The notes beneath the pieces were generated by a model. It was not told the origin of the DNA and ran no database searches. It was given only the letters and a program-made list of their open reading frames with translations. From assembly GCA_003254885.1 (NCBI GenBank), contig QANT01006469.1, positions 62,001 to 126,000 of the forward strand: 64,000 bases of DNA. Direction: 5' to 3'. The translations under genes were made by a program, and so were the position numbers. Source of the stretch: Purshia tridentata. Taxonomy: Eukaryota; Streptophyta; Magnoliopsida; Rosales; Rosaceae. Below, in pieces: positions 15,001-27,336 of this stretch (within the stretch, counting starts at the first letter, position 1; each line of letters starts with the position of its first letter).

Positions 15001-16465
15001 TGACAAACCATTGCGTATGGTGAAAACTGTTCTACATGAGCTTGTGAAGCTTCGTGGAGCTGCAATTAAAGGCCATCTTTCTATGGTTCCTATAGACATG
15101 AAACCACAGCCAATTATTCTTGCCTACATTGATCTTAATCTTGAGGTAATAATTGAATTAAGCATTCCAGTTTTTATTTATATGGGGGACTAACCTTTTA
15201 TTGCCTTTTGTACAACTTGGCAGACTTTAGCTGCTGCAAGGATGTTGACATCTACTGGGTCTGGGGGGCAAACTCATTGGGGTGATTCAGCAGCCAACAA
15301 TCCTTCATCAGCCACACATTCTGCTGATGCACAGTTAAAGGTTTGTTGCAACCTTGTTTTTCTTTATCAAACTCATTTGTTACTTCTTTTGTGGTTCTTC
15401 ACAATTATAATATTGTGTTTAAGAATATTTTTGGCTCTATTTCACTTTCAGCAAGAACTAGCTGCCATATTCAAGAAGATCGGCGACAAGCAGACTTGCA
15501 CCATTGGTCTATATGAACTATATCGCATAACCCAACTCTACCCAAAAGTAAGTAATTGATTTCTCAATAGCTTTTTGGGAGGTGTGGGATTGAATTTAGT
15601 TTTTGCCTGGACATTTCATTGGTTTCTCAGCCTAGATCTTCTGTTTATGAAGTTTGTAATATTTATTTCAGGTCGATATATTCTCTCAGCTACAAAATGC
15701 TAGCGAGGCTTTCCGGACATATATTAGAGATGGTTTGGCACAGGTCAGTATCATCATTACTACCAGAAAAATGTTCCAGCTCGTGTGACAACTGATGATT
15801 CCTGAAAAAGTAAATGAGTTCTCTCTTCCATAAAAATACAGTCTTTTCTTTTCATTACAGATGGAGAAGAATGCTGCAGCTGGAAGGACCCCGTCAAGTT
15901 TGCCAATGCCGACTCCTCCCCCAGCATCTCTAGGTGTTTCTTCCCCTGAATTTGCACCCCTGTCCCCTGTACACACAAATTCTGTAATTGATTCGAAATC
16001 ATTGAATGTGAAATCTGAACCAACTAGCTTTAATCTACCACCCTCATATGCTGAAAGAGGTCTCACCGAAAACTCAATGGTGGACCAAAGGAATGAGAGA
16101 TATATTAGTGGAGGTAATTTGTGTTATTGTTTTTGCTTTCTCTCTCCTTCATCCTTGCATTTTCTTCTTGTTGACCTTAATGACCTTACACTGTCTTGGG
16201 AACTGCAGTGACCAGTGGGACCTTAGATGCTATTAGAGAAAGAATGAAGAGCATGCAATTAGCAGCAGCTGCTGGGAACCTGGACTCAGAAACTAGGCCA
16301 TTAATGTATGTGAATGACAATGTCAACCAGGGTCTCTCTGGTCAGAGTCCTCGTGCATCAGAGAATCCCCTCCAAAACGGGGTTCTCCCAATGGATGAGA
16401 GGGCATTATCTGGGCTTCAAGCCCGGATGGAAAGACTAAAAAGTGGGACAATTGAACCTCTTTAA
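1..16465 (+). CDS. MOR1: MOR1/GEM1, XMAP215/Dis1-family microtubule polymerase (5' end outside window)
   Basis: Large TOG-domain protein that binds tubulin and promotes microtubule growth in cortical arrays, spindle and phragmoplast (known for the family). The window opens inside an exon reading KTLADSNSPVQEKALDALIA, near residue 60 of the Arabidopsis protein as I recall it. I traced 53 exons: 1-93, 195-318, 792-871, 963-1140, 1230-1294, 1384-1466, 3476-3561 and on to the last, 16209-16465. Together they give 1951 residues in one frame, ending SGLQARMERLKSGTIEPL. HEAT-rich TOG segments lie roughly in exons at 1-1300, 3476-5770, 6555-8590, 8671-10160 and 10616-11990. The C-terminal part (12531-16465) carries conserved stretches such as NGPTDWNEALDII, LLLWLLDERVPRM and FKKIGDKQTCTIGLYELY. 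Two introns use GC donors (4886 and 13173). The frame is intact throughout. Identity is very secure; a few exon edges could be off by some bases. Confidence 0.96.
1467..3475 (+). other. Large MOR1 intron with repeat-derived insertion
   Basis: This 2.0 kb intron is far longer than most others in the gene. Roughly 2040-3120 looks inserted. It has degenerate gaaattt/aaatttcgg motifs near both sides (about 2040-2180 and 2990-3115) around a strongly purine-rich core. No transposase or polymerase is readable, so the element class is unknown; a non-autonomous DNA element or an old solo terminal repeat are both possible. Confidence 0.5.
2240..2700 (+). repeat. Purine-rich (A/G) low-complexity tract
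   Basis: About 460 bases of the plus strand are almost all A and G, such as repeated gaaaagaaaaaag and ggaaggaaag units. Frames through it stay open on both strands only because the composition is biased (Lys/Arg/Glu one way, Phe/Ser/Pro the other). It lies inside the large MOR1 intron and is not coding. Confidence 0.85.
4886..5027 (+). other. GC-AG intron in MOR1
   Basis: The exon ends GTTGAAG and the intron begins GCAGGT, ending TTGCAG before ATGTTAGGACAG. Joining here gives VEDVRTAVKNKVPLVRS, matching the conserved TOG2 stretch. A GT donor 5 bases downstream would need an acceptor inside the next exon to stay in frame and would lose the conserved DV. Confidence 0.7.
9095..9113. other. Assembly ambiguity in a poly-G run (MOR1 intron)
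   Basis: A T run is followed by about 19 G positions with one N at 9107. It falls in the intron between exons ending 9001 and starting 9203, so the protein is not affected. Confidence 0.9.
13173..13296 (+). other. GC-AG intron in MOR1
   Basis: The exon ends GCAAATAAG and the intron begins GCAAGT, the strongest GC-donor context, and ends AAATAG before GTAGCCAAGACT. The join reads CLANKVAKTFDFSL, as in other plant MOR1 proteins. I see no GT donor nearby that keeps this sequence. Confidence 0.85.
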
Positions 16466-16634
16466 AATGAAGAGTTATGCAAATTCGAAGAGAATTTCTT
16501 GAGCATTTGTCTTATCACACCCTATCACGCCTCCATTCTTGTAAATGCCAGCCAGGGAGGCGATGCTATGCAAGCTCCGTTGCAGCTTTAGTACTGCTGG
16601 TGGCGCATGACACATCTGTGGATGTTGTGGTGGA

Positions 16635-16862
16635 GTTATGCTATTGGCTTATTGTATACTGCATTCGTGTCTAGAAATTTGGCATTTGTATATTGTAGAA
16701 GGGGCTCTACTTGGGGGAAATATTCGTTGTTGATTTTATTATATACTTTAGAAGATCCTGAAAGTTTTGGCAGAGTTTTTGGGATGTAGCACTATCATGT
16801 GCTACTGGCTTATTTTATACTGCAATAGCTTGTCTTGCAATTTGGCATTTGTATATTGTTTT
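16635..16862 (+). repeat. Spaced direct repeat in MOR1 3' region
   Basis: About 60 bases at 16635-16698 recur, diverged, at 16799-16862. Both contain gctaYtggcttatt, tatactgca and the run atttggcatttgtatattg. The copies are offset by about 164 bases, so this looks like a local segmental duplication in the 3' UTR. Confidence 0.75.
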
Positions 16863-17037
16863 TGAAGCATTTAGTCCTTGAATTATGCCGCCTTGCTTTT
16901 ATTTAATACTAGTGCACGAAACTTTTCTAAATCCAGTCAAAATTTCATGTTTATATCGTCTTTTAAGTGATATTTTGTTAATGGTAAATAACGGCACTGG
17001 AGTTTATTGACAGCATTTACAGGTTTTTTTTTTTTTT

Positions 17038-17050
17038 NNNNNNNNNNNNN
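17038..17050. other. Assembly gap (13 N) between poly-T and poly-C
   Basis: Thirteen N bases are flanked by a T run on the left and a 13-base C run on the right (17051-17063). This looks like failed sequencing through a homopolymer rather than true sequence, so local length is unreliable. Confidence 0.95.
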
Positions 17051-18574
17051 CCCCCCCCCCCCCTCTCCCTCTTTTTTCCGATGACGGCCTTTATAGTATA
17101 AATATCAGTCCCATTTTAATTTTAAGGAAGAGCACTCATCAGCTGCCTTATTTTTCCTACAAACGGTTGAAACTAAACTACCAATTAAATTGTGCATCAG
17201 AAATATTACAGGTTGATGTGATTTTAGAAGATTGTATATTTGGTTTTTTATTTTGCTTTATTCATGTTTATATATATATGCAATTCAAAAATATAAGATA
17301 TTTGTATAAATGTTATTTTTATACAGTGTTAAATCTATATACTAATCTACAACCAATCGTGCACAAATATTACACACACTGCCCTATAATTAAATGCATG
17401 GAAAATGAAAAAGCGATGCTTTAAATTCGCTATATTTATTAAATTTTTACATTACTTTAGCCTTTTGTATTTGGCGTTGACCGATCCATTGCATGAACTC
17501 TTGATCTCCCTGCGAACCCGATCGGCAAGTCACTCCAGGTCCGATAGTACCGACGACGATCCGAATCCGAGTACACTTGACATGTTAATTGAGATGTACT
17601 GGTAAAGTTTTCCCTGGTCGCAGCAGAAAGAGAGTGCAAGCAAGTAGGATATCATCATATCAGGGAAGTGTCGCGAAGCCTTGAGAGTGTTGATCCATAA
17701 GAAAAAAAGAAGATGTTATAGAAGTAGTACAACGTCTGATTAAACGGTCAGAAAAATGGTAGTAATAAATTATAAATAAATAAAAATGTTAGATATTAAT
17801 GAAAAATTGAAATACTATGGTGCAACTTATAAATCATATATTTATATATCCACATTCCAGATAAGGCAAACAAAACAAACCAACAATGCAAGGATCAGCA
17901 ATGAGGTATTATGATAGGGCTCTTATATATTAAATATAGAGTGTTTTATCTAATTTCTTAGCATCTTTGTTTAACTGTGATGAAGATGCGAATCCGTGAT
18001 CTTCAATATGTTTATAGCCTCAGTAATGATTTGCAGACACAGATTTTGTTTTGTTTTTGTTATATTGGAAGGAACGGCATCCGTGTCTTAATTTGAAACA
18101 TTCAGCTACATGCCGAGATTCCAATTGTTAATTAATTTCCGATGGTTCTGATTAATTGATCACTAACTGTTAAAATTAATCAAATTGAAACAACTCATTT
18201 GAAAATGAAACTGTTATTAATTAATTTACGGATACCATTAAATAATCCGTTGATTCAGTAGCTAGCAGTGTTCAACTTATGAATCAGTACTATATACCCC
18301 TGAAATTTTATTATTATTTGTAGCAATTATTTGTGGCGTTATGCATGTTTATATATAGGTACGTACGTAGGACCATGTATTGTTCCAAACACCAAGAGGC
18401 AGACAAGAAGAAGAAACCATAAGGACTTCTTTTTTCTCGATTGCGCCAACGCATATTCCCACATATTCCTTTGTTGTATTGTTTTCATAAAATTTATAAT
18501 AGAAAGTTGCTGAAGATATAGCTTATAACTACTAACTAGTACCAACTGCTTTTAAGTGCAATAACATAACACAC

Positions 18575-21500
18575 GTGCATGCAAAATTGCAAATGGTGCA
18601 AGCCCAACACCAAGAAGTCATGCAGAATATGGAAGAGAAGAAGAAGGAAGTAATAATCGAGGACGAGAAAGAGGCGATACCCAAAACTCTGGGATTTGGT
18701 AAGCTGCTTAGCTATGCAGACGCACTGGATTGGACTATGATGGCATTGGGGACCTTGGGTTCTATTGTTCATGGTATGGCTTTTCCTGTTGGATATCTAT
18801 TGCTTGGCAAAGCACTCAATGCGTTTGGGAACAATATCACTGACACTGATGCCATGGTTCAAGCCCTCAACAAGGTATAAAAATATTGAATTTTCCAATT
18901 TGCAAGACCATAAAATTAACTTTGTGAGGTATAAGATTTGGCTTCACAAACACTTCTCATGGTTACTTGTTCTTGTTTGTTCAGGTTATTCCGTTTGTGT
19001 GGTACATGGCCTTTGCCACATTTCCAGCTGGGATCCTTGGTATATTTTCTTAACTATATATATATGCTAAAACTAATATTCTAGGGGTGACAATCACTAA
19101 ATTCAGAATCTCTAGGATTCCTTGAATCTCCAATATATAGTATCACTGTGAGAGTAGTAAAAATGTAATAGGTAGTAACTACTTATCCTGGTTGCCTTTT
19201 TGGAGTTTGCAGAAGTTGGATGCTGGATGTATACAAGTGAAAGACAAGTGGCACGTCTAAGATTAGCATATCTAAGAGCAGTGCTTGGCCAGGAGATTGG
19301 GGCTTTTGATACAGATTTAACAAGTGGAACAATCATGAGTGGAATTAGTAACCACATGAGTATCATACAAGATGCAATTGGAGAGAAGGTAATGTGCATG
19401 CTAGACTTGCTCCTATATAATTGATCCAAACTCATGAACAGCTTTAATTAATTAATTAATGACAAATTAAATTCATGACAATCAATCATGTACAGTTGGG
19501 CCATTTTCTGTCAAGCTTTGCAACTTTCTTTTCTGGAATTTTGATTGCTGCCATATGCTGTTGGGAAGTGGCACTGCTTACCTTGTTGGTTGTTCCGCTG
19601 ATTCTTCTAATTGGAGCCACTTACACAAAGAAAATGAACACCATCTCAGCTGGTAGAGTGCTTTTCCAATCAGAAGCTACATCTATGGTAGAACAGGTAA
19701 CAATTTTTAAAACCCATCTCACAACTTGAGCCAAAGAACATAAAGATATATAAACTAATTCATGATGATCAATTTCCTGCATCACAGACAATTTCTCAAA
19801 TCAAAACAGTGTATTCATTTGTTGGAGAAAACTCTGCAATCCAGTCATTCTCAGAGTGCATGGCCAAACAGTATCTACTAAGCAAAGGAGAGGCTCTAAT
19901 AAAGGGAATTGGAACAGGAATGTTTCAATCCGTGACCTTCATTTCTTGGGCTGTCATCATATGGGTTGGTGCTGTTGTAGTCACTGCCAAGAGGGCAACT
20001 GGAGGAGATATTCTAGCTGCTGTGATGAGCATTCTCTTTGGAGCCATGTACGGAATTGTAGTAGCAGTACCATTTTAAATACTTACAACAAATTAATCCC
20101 ATGCATGATTGGTAGCATGCAAATTCCTAATTAATAACCTCATGACTTGGATCGTCTGAATTTCAGATCACTCACTTATGCTGCACCAGACATGCAAATC
20201 TTCAATCAGGCAAAGGCTGCAGGAACTGAAGTCTTTAAAGTGATCCATAGAAAGCCAGCAATAAGCTATGATTCACCAGGGAAGGAACTTGATGAGATTT
20301 ATGGAAACATTGACATACATGATGTACACTTTTCATATCCTTCCCGGCCGGACAGAGCCATCATTCAAGGGTTTTCACTGTCAATTCCAGCAGGAGAGAC
20401 GATAGCCTTTGTGGGTAGCAGTGGGTGTGGAAAGAGTACTATCATCTCCCTAGTAGCAAGATTCTATGATCCCTCAAAAGGTCTTACCTCCCTCCTTAAT
20501 TTTCAACTCATCAACTCAAAATTTATAGAAATGGTTGCTAATTATTAACACTGATCAATAAGTGCAAACCTGGCCTTCAGGGGAAATTCTTATTGACAAG
20601 CACAACATAAAGGATCTTGATTTGAAGTTCCTGAGGAAAAACATTGGAGCAGTTTCCCAAGAACCATCACTGTTTGCAGGCACCATCACTGATAATTTGA
20701 AAGTGGGTAAGATGGATGCAGAAGATGCAGAGATACAGAAAGCAGCAGTGATGGCAAATGCACACTCTTTCGTATCCCAACTTCCAGATCAGTACAAAAC
20801 AGAGGTCAGTTAATCATACCTTTTACGTTACACAATATGGATTGTGGAGATGTTGTTAACACAGTCTTCATTATTTGCATATGACACAACGCATAGTAAA
20901 CTGAAACTGAATCCAATAACACCAAGTTTCTGTCGTTTAGTATGTCTCTCAACCATGCTTACATGATCTTTTATGTCGTTTCTTGTAGCTATACATGTCG
21001 GCCCTGACCCGAATACCAAAACATGTTTTCGTGTTGTTGTGTACACCCAAACAACAACTGCGAAAGAACCTTATGTTTTTGCTATGTACGATACCATATT
21101 TATAGTATACAATGGGATATGTGGATGACAATTCAGAGGAAAGGCAGTTGAAATTTTAAATTTTTTATTTTAAATTTCGGGAAGGCAAAGTAAAAAACTA
21201 TTAATACATACATATTATGATAATTTGTATACTGGGTGAAATGGAGTACAGGTGGGACAAAGGGGAGTCCAGTTATCAGGAGGACAAAAGCAGAGAATTG
21301 CCATAGCAAGAGCCATTCTCAAAAATCCTCCAATTCTTCTGTTTGACGAGGCAACAAGTGCCCTTGATTCTGAGTCAGAGAAGGCTGTTCAAGACGCCCT
21401 TGACAAGGCTATGCAGGGAAGGACAGTCATCTTGATCGCACACAGACTGTCAACTATTATTAATGCAGATATGATTGCTGTTGTAGAAAATGGACAGGTT

Positions 21501-23727
21501 ACAGAAACAGGAACCCACCGTAGCTTGCTTGACAGCAGCAAATTCTACAATAACTTATTTTGCATGCAGAATCTCAACCCAGTTCGTGAGTCAAGGTCAA
21601 TTCACACTTCAAATCACCATTTCTTACACATGTAATCTGCATAGACATAAAGAATATCTAACCAGAATACAATGTTGACTGAGTAACAGAGAAACTAGTG
21701 CCTCTGAAGAACGTGCAAGCACCCACCAAGAGATTTCACCTGAAGAGATAGAACAAGCCCAGGAACCTAGGGAGCCCGCACGGTATCTTAATGAGCCTCC
21801 CAAGCAAGAAGAACTGGAAAGAAGAAAAGGAGCTATATTCTTCAGAATCTGGTTTGACTTGAAAAAGAGAGAACTCGCAAAGATTGCTCTTGGTTCCTTC
21901 GCAGCAGCTTTCTCTGGCATATCAAAGCCTGTTTTTGGGTTTTACATTATAAAAATAGGAGTAGCATACTACAAGAAAGATGCTAAGAGGGAGGTCGGAA
22001 TGTATTCAATCCTCTTCTCTTTCATAGGATTTCTTTCATTGTTCTCTCACACCTTGCAGCATTACTTCTTTGGAATTGTTGGAGAGAAGGCCATGGCAAA
22101 CCTGAGACACGCTCTCTATTCAGGTATTACATAGTATTATACTACCGTCAGAATCACCTCATGTCTTCCATTTCACTTAATGGAATCTTTCTGCATTAAG
22201 AAGGTATTAACAAACTGAAAGTCAGAACTAATTCATTAAAATCTTGCAGGTGTACTACGCAATGAAATTGCATGGTTTGAGAAACCTGAGAACGGCATTG
22301 GTTCGCTTACTTCACGGATCATCAACAAGACCTCAATGGTTAAAACCATCATTACTGATCGTATGTCTGTTATTGTTCAGTGCATCTCCTCCATACTGAT
22401 TGCAACAACTGTCAGCATGGTTGTTGACTGGAGAATGGGTTTGGTAGCTTGGGCTGTCATGCCTTGCCACTTCATTGGTGGTCTGATTCAAGCCAAGTCT
22501 GCCAAAGGATTTTCAGGTGACTCAGCTGCTGCACATTCGGAACTTGTTACTCTTGCTTCTGAGTCTGCAGCCAACATAAGAACCATTGCGTCTTTTTGTC
22601 ATGAAGATCATATACTCAGTAAAGCCAGAATATCTCTGGAAAACCCCAAGAAGAAGAGCAGAAGAGAGAGTATTAAGTACGGCATAATTCAAGGTGTTTC
22701 CCTCTGCTTATGGAACATCGCACATGCTGTTGCATTGTGGTACACAACAGTTTTGGTTGATCGAAAGCAATCAAGTTTTGAAGATGGCATAAGATCATAC
22801 CAGATTTTCTCTCTCACAGTACCTTCAATCACAGAATTATGGACATTGATTCCGACTGTCATCTCTGCCATCAGTGTGCTAACTCCAGCATTCCAGACCC
22901 TTGACCGCCAAACAGAAATAGAACCGGCTACACCAGAAAATACAAATCTTGAGAAAATCAAAGGGAACATCGAATTTCAGAGGGTCAAGTTTAATTACCC
23001 TTTAAGACCAGAAGTAACAGTCCTGAACAACTTCAGTTTACAAATTGAAGCTGGAACAAAGGTGGCTCTTGTTGGCCCTAGTGGCGCTGGAAAATCTTCC
23101 GTTTTGGCCCTTCTGCTCAGATTTTATGATCCTATGGAAGGAAAAATATTCATTGATAGAAAGGAGATAAGGGAGTATAATTTGAGATGGTTGAGAACAC
23201 AAATAGGGTTAGTGCAACAAGAGCCTCTTCTTTTTAGCTCCTCAATCAGAGCCAATATCTGCTATGGGATCGACAATGCTTCTGAAACTGAGATTGTGGA
23301 GGTGTCCAAGGAAGCAAACATAGATGAATTTATAAGTACTTTGCCTGATGGATATGAAACAGTTGTTGGGGAAAAGGGCTGCCAACTTTCAGGAGGACAA
23401 AAGCAAAGAATAGCCATAGCAAGAACACTGCTAAAGAGGCCTGCAATTTTGCTCCTGGATGAAGCAACAAGTGCTCTTGATGCTGAATCTGAGCAATCTT
23501 TAGTGAACGCACTGGAAGCAATAAATTTGAAAAAAAATGGTGGCCTACTGTCGAAAGCCACACAAATTACAGTTGCACATCGGCTTTCCACAGTAATAAA
23601 CTCAGATACCATTGTCGTCATGGATAAAGGTGAAATCGTGGAGATGGGTTCCCACTCAGCCCTAATAACAACATCTGAGGGAGTTTATTCAAGATTATAT
23701 CAATTACAGAGCTTGATGGAAGAGTAA
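18575..23727 (+). CDS. Full-size ABCB (P-glycoprotein/MDR-type) transporter
   Basis: Membrane exporter with two transmembrane domains and two nucleotide-binding domains; plant members move auxin or other small molecules, but this substrate cannot be read from sequence. Ten exons join in frame to 1261 aa: 18575-18874, 18985-19039, 19213-19388, 19496-19696, 19788-20047, 20167-20480, 20581-20804, 21252-21595, 21690-22123, 22250-23727. NBD1 has Walker [10 protein letters not shown], signature LSGGQKQR, Walker [13 protein letters not shown] and H-loop AHRLST. NBD2 has [29 protein letters not shown] and AHRLST. The linker (about residues 620-670) is acidic and charged. Oddly, NBD2 has about eight extra residues (around [11 protein letters not shown]) between the D-loop and H-loop. 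The start could also be the in-frame ATG at 18593 or 18620. It resembles ABCB clades generally; I cannot assign a numbered member. Confidence 0.93.
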
Positions 23728-24698
23728 CATACTACATGTAGTTGTCTTCGAGACGTGCATACAAAGGTACTAAAAAGAGCGTTAGGACTATATACTTCCT
23801 TCCTTGGGAGCTTAAACTAACGGTTGTAGTAATATTGTCATTAGAATAGAGGTTGGACGAGGTTTAGTGACACAATAAAATGTTGAATAGAGAAGCATAG
23901 AAGTTGCAATATATTATCCTATTATTGATAAATGAATAAATTTGTTCCCAAGGGGTGATGCCAAGTAGCTTTTAGGTACGATGCCAAGTAGCTTTTAGGT
24001 ACGATGCCAAGTAGCTTTTAGGTACAATGTAAGTATACAAGAGAATACACTCGCATCCAAAGTAACTCATGGGGAGGGTCTGGGAGGAGGCACACATGAA
24101 AACAACAAAACCTAAGATAATATTACACTAGGAAGTAGTCATTGCCTCCATCAACATAAATAAAGAATACACGCGTGTGCCCTTGAGCTTCAGCCGACTT
24201 TACTCCTTGCCCTCAAAAGTATGTTTACCCCAGAAAGCAAGCATAAGGCAGTCACTTTCTGTGCTGCCAGATTGTGTCTCCAGCCAAATCTTCCAGGCAG
24301 CCAAAAAGAAAATCAAACTGATCATGTCATTATGAGGTGATGAAGCATCACAGCTCCTTAGCAGCTGAAGAGTAAAAAGAGGTGATTCCCTGACTCCATT
24401 AGCAGTAGCACATTTCCTCAAAATCAACCCACATCAGATCAAAATTTAAAACATGCAGCCTTCTGCTAGAGCTTCAGAAATCCAATTTTCTTTAAGGAAG
24501 AAGCCTTCAAACTGTTAATTTCAATTCATTCTGTTTTACTATTCGTTAATTCCAAACATAGATCTTTCCCTGTCCTGTCAACACTCACTGCATAAAAGAG
24601 AACAATAATATAGCCACTTGTCCCAGTTTCCAGTCATAATGGTTTGTCTAGATCTTAGATATGCTTCTACCCGGATCACAAATGTTCAACAGTTCCCT
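23728..24698. other. Convergent 3' intergenic region (ABCB / ZUFSP)
   Basis: About 970 bases separate the two stop codons and should hold both 3' UTRs. It contains a 23-base tandem repeat and otherwise no recognisable gene; a short open frame at 24200-24427 (-) has no family features. Confidence 0.6.
23957..24025 (+). repeat. 23-bp tandem repeat, three exact copies
   Basis: The unit starts gatgccaagtagcttttagg and ends tac. It occurs at 23957-23979, 23980-24002 and 24003-24025 with no differences, so the array is recent. It lies between two converging genes, probably in or near the 3' UTR of one of them. Confidence 0.95.
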
Positions 24699-26671
24699 TT
24701 AGAAATCAAGAAAAACACTCTCTATTGTCTTGAGCAACTCGACTTCATCCCCACTTGCGATTCCAGGATCAATATAACACAACTGAAACAAAACCATCAC
24801 ATCAAGCCCAGTCCTAAAGAGTAATAAAACTGAAGGCAAATGTTATATTTAATTAATCATTACCTGGTACTGTGGCTTTCTCAGTGTGTGAACGCCTCTT
24901 TTTATAAGCTTCTGCCATCCTACCTTTTCCTTTAGCGATTTTTCCAGATCTGCCGTTTTCTGTAATTTGTTGCACAAGAGTGAAAAACCAATTATCTTAT
25001 GTTCAATAATGAGCAGGGTCCACAAATTCATTAGTATAGGCAGAAAATTACATGGCCAGGGTCCAAAATTAAGAGACTGTGCTGCTGCATTCCATTATGT
25101 TGATGTCTGACTTGAATTCCAACAATGGTTCTCGAATGTCCATCATGTTGGAAGTACAAGGGTCTGCTCACAGAACCTCACTACAAATTAGAACACAATA
25201 TAAAACAGTCTTTTGTATATTAACAAAAAGTTCAAAACAAAATACTTCTATGCATTTTTGCACTCTTGGCACTATAGCTACTAGTTGAGATAGAAACTTG
25301 CGTTTTGTCACTGATGATGACCCGATGATTGCCAGATTTGGTATTATTATCAGAAAAGTAATTCCAGATCCAATCAATGAGAACCTGATGACCCTTGCTT
25401 TTCCTTGTAAACTTATCTCCCAAATGATCATTACTTACTCTACTCAAAGAGTCACCAAGATGGACAGTAGAACATCCAGACTTTTCATGCCCACTGGAAC
25501 CTACTTGGTTAAAATCATGATTCCTTCCCAACAGATATCTATCCATCGGCCCACAAACCTGAATTTCTTTCCTTTTTCTGCCATTATGTATTCTCTTTAC
25601 CTCTTCCCCATGACTTGAGCCAGGAAGAGAAAGATAAAGAGATTCAAGTTCCTTGGGACCAAAATCTACTATCCTTGCCCGAAGCCCAAAAGAACGGAAA
25701 AGGGCAGCACATTCAGTAGTTCCAATCTTTTTGGCTGAGCCATAAATTTTGTTAGCAAAATGATCAGAGCCAAGTACATCAAATCCCTTTTCCCAAGCAA
25801 TCTCAAGCCATCTTTGGAGCGACGGGATATCAGGGACAAATCCCGAACCACCAAACAAAACCTCCCGAGCTTCTTGCCTTTGCATAAGCAAGTGGGAGCC
25901 AAGCATTTGGATGTTACGCCACCCACAACCCCACCCAACATCCTCAGACCGAATGCTCTGAAAATGATCAATATAACCTGACAAAATAGTGGTTGTATTT
26001 CCAGGTTCTAACTCCAAACAGTCTCTCAGAAATGCCATCAAACCACCTTCAATTTTGTGGAAAGTGGTCCTAGTCTGTAAAGCAACCAAGCAAGAGATAC
26101 TTTCCTCCATGCTACATTGTCCATCATTTCTGGCAAATGGCAAGTCACTGATTGCTCGACTGTTCTGCAAGCGTATCAGTGAAGACATTCAGAAGTCAGT
26201 ACACTATGATTGGTTCCAGTTTAAAAGGGAAAACAGAAGAAAACAAAGTTGTTTTTGTCCACCCATTTTATTAACATATACATTCGATATTCCCAACGAA
26301 AAGAAACATAAATCAGTTTCATGCTAAGAAAGAGCCCAGATATCAAATGTGTAATATTGTTTTCTTAATGCTTTGAATAGGCAAGGAGTTATAAAAGAAA
26401 ACAAATGGAGAAAGTAAAGAGTACCATAGATGGAGGTGAAGAAGTGGCAAGAGCAAGTTGTTGGGCAAATTCCAAGTCCCTTGCGAGTTGCTCGTCATCA
26501 ACCTCAAAGTGACTGTTGGCATGCCTGCAATTCAAATTCATTTCTTTAAAAAGAAAAAGAAAAAGAAAACGCAAAGGCTTGCATTCAGCATTCTATAAGG
26601 TACATATCATACCGTTCAAGTTCTGAGGATGGAACTGTCAGATGACAAAAGGGGCAAGACGAAGAATCCAT
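24699..26671 (-). CDS. ZUFSP: ZUFSP/ZUP1-type C78 peptidase (zinc finger with UFM1-specific peptidase domain)
   Basis: Cysteine peptidase of family C78. Animal and fungal ZUP1 is a deubiquitinase specific for K63-linked chains linked to genome maintenance; plant function is inferred from family. Six exons (26671-26613, 26524-26425, 26164-25302, 25163-25052, 24959-24864, 24782-24699) join to 437 aa. The N-terminus has a C2H2 finger, CPFCHLTVPSSELERHANSH. The catalytic Cys is at about residue 133 in DVGWGCGWRN; the His and Asp are in FQHDGHSRTIVG and LLILDPGH. The C-terminus reads CYIDPGIASGDE. The third intron needs a GC donor to stay in frame. The start at 26671 puts the zinc finger immediately after MDSS, as in relatives. 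The gene is intact. Confidence 0.92.
25164..25301 (-). other. GC-AG intron in the ZUFSP gene
   Basis: Read on the minus strand, the exon ends GACAAAAC, the intron begins GCAAGT and ends GAGCAG, and the next exon starts ACCCTTGTAC. This gives VIISDKTPLYFQHDGHSRT, and the whole CDS totals exactly 438 codons. A GT donor two bases further in breaks the frame with this acceptor. Confidence 0.85.
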
Positions 26672-27299
26672 GTCACTTGTAAGCTATAGCTATCATACAC
26701 AATTTGACAACTTAATATGATTTTAGCCAAACAGCGAGAGGAGGAAGAAGAAGAAGAAGAAGAAGAAGAAATCCAAACTCGCTCTCCTTGTTTGAGTTGC
26801 GTATGAACTGGACGTTCCTCTTTCGGTCTTTCCCTTCGGACCGAACCCGAATCCGCTAAATGATTGGACTTGGGATTTGGGCCCTGGACGGTTTATGGGC
26901 CGACTCTAGCCTTAAAACTGTTACAAATGCATCGGGATTTGGGATTCGGCCCATAGTTCTTTAATAAGGATTGCTTTATTTAAAAAAGAATTAATCTCAT
27001 TAATATTTAGTATTTCCCAATTAACCAATGCATAAGGAGGAATTGATCATTAAGAAAAAATAAGAAAAATAAAATACGTATCAAATTGTTATTGACTAAT
27101 AAAAAGAAATAACACTGGGAGAAGCCAAACATTTTTATTCCCAATCTTCCCCTATTAGGTTACCAAGTTCCACTTCTGTTGGAGATGAAATTTGGATTTT
27201 GGATAGATATTATTGATTCTAAATTTGTTCTCAAAATTTTTCTTTCTTAATTATTTATAACAAATTGTTATCAGCTACAATCATGCCATTTTGCTTCAT

Positions 27300-27336
<37 letters not shown>

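Larger units (their letters stand above)
16466..18574. other. MOR1 3' region and MOR1-ABCB intergenic DNA
   Basis: The first several hundred bases are the likely MOR1 3' UTR. An N gap follows, then AT-rich DNA. A TATATATA at 18350-18357 lies about 220 bases before the ABCB start and could be its TATA box. No coding sequence was recognised. Confidence 0.6.

Noticed and set aside
24200-24427. 75-aa minus-strand frame as an extra ZUFSP exon
   Set aside because: ZUFSP already ends with a conserved C-terminus and stop at 24699; this frame has no matching domain.
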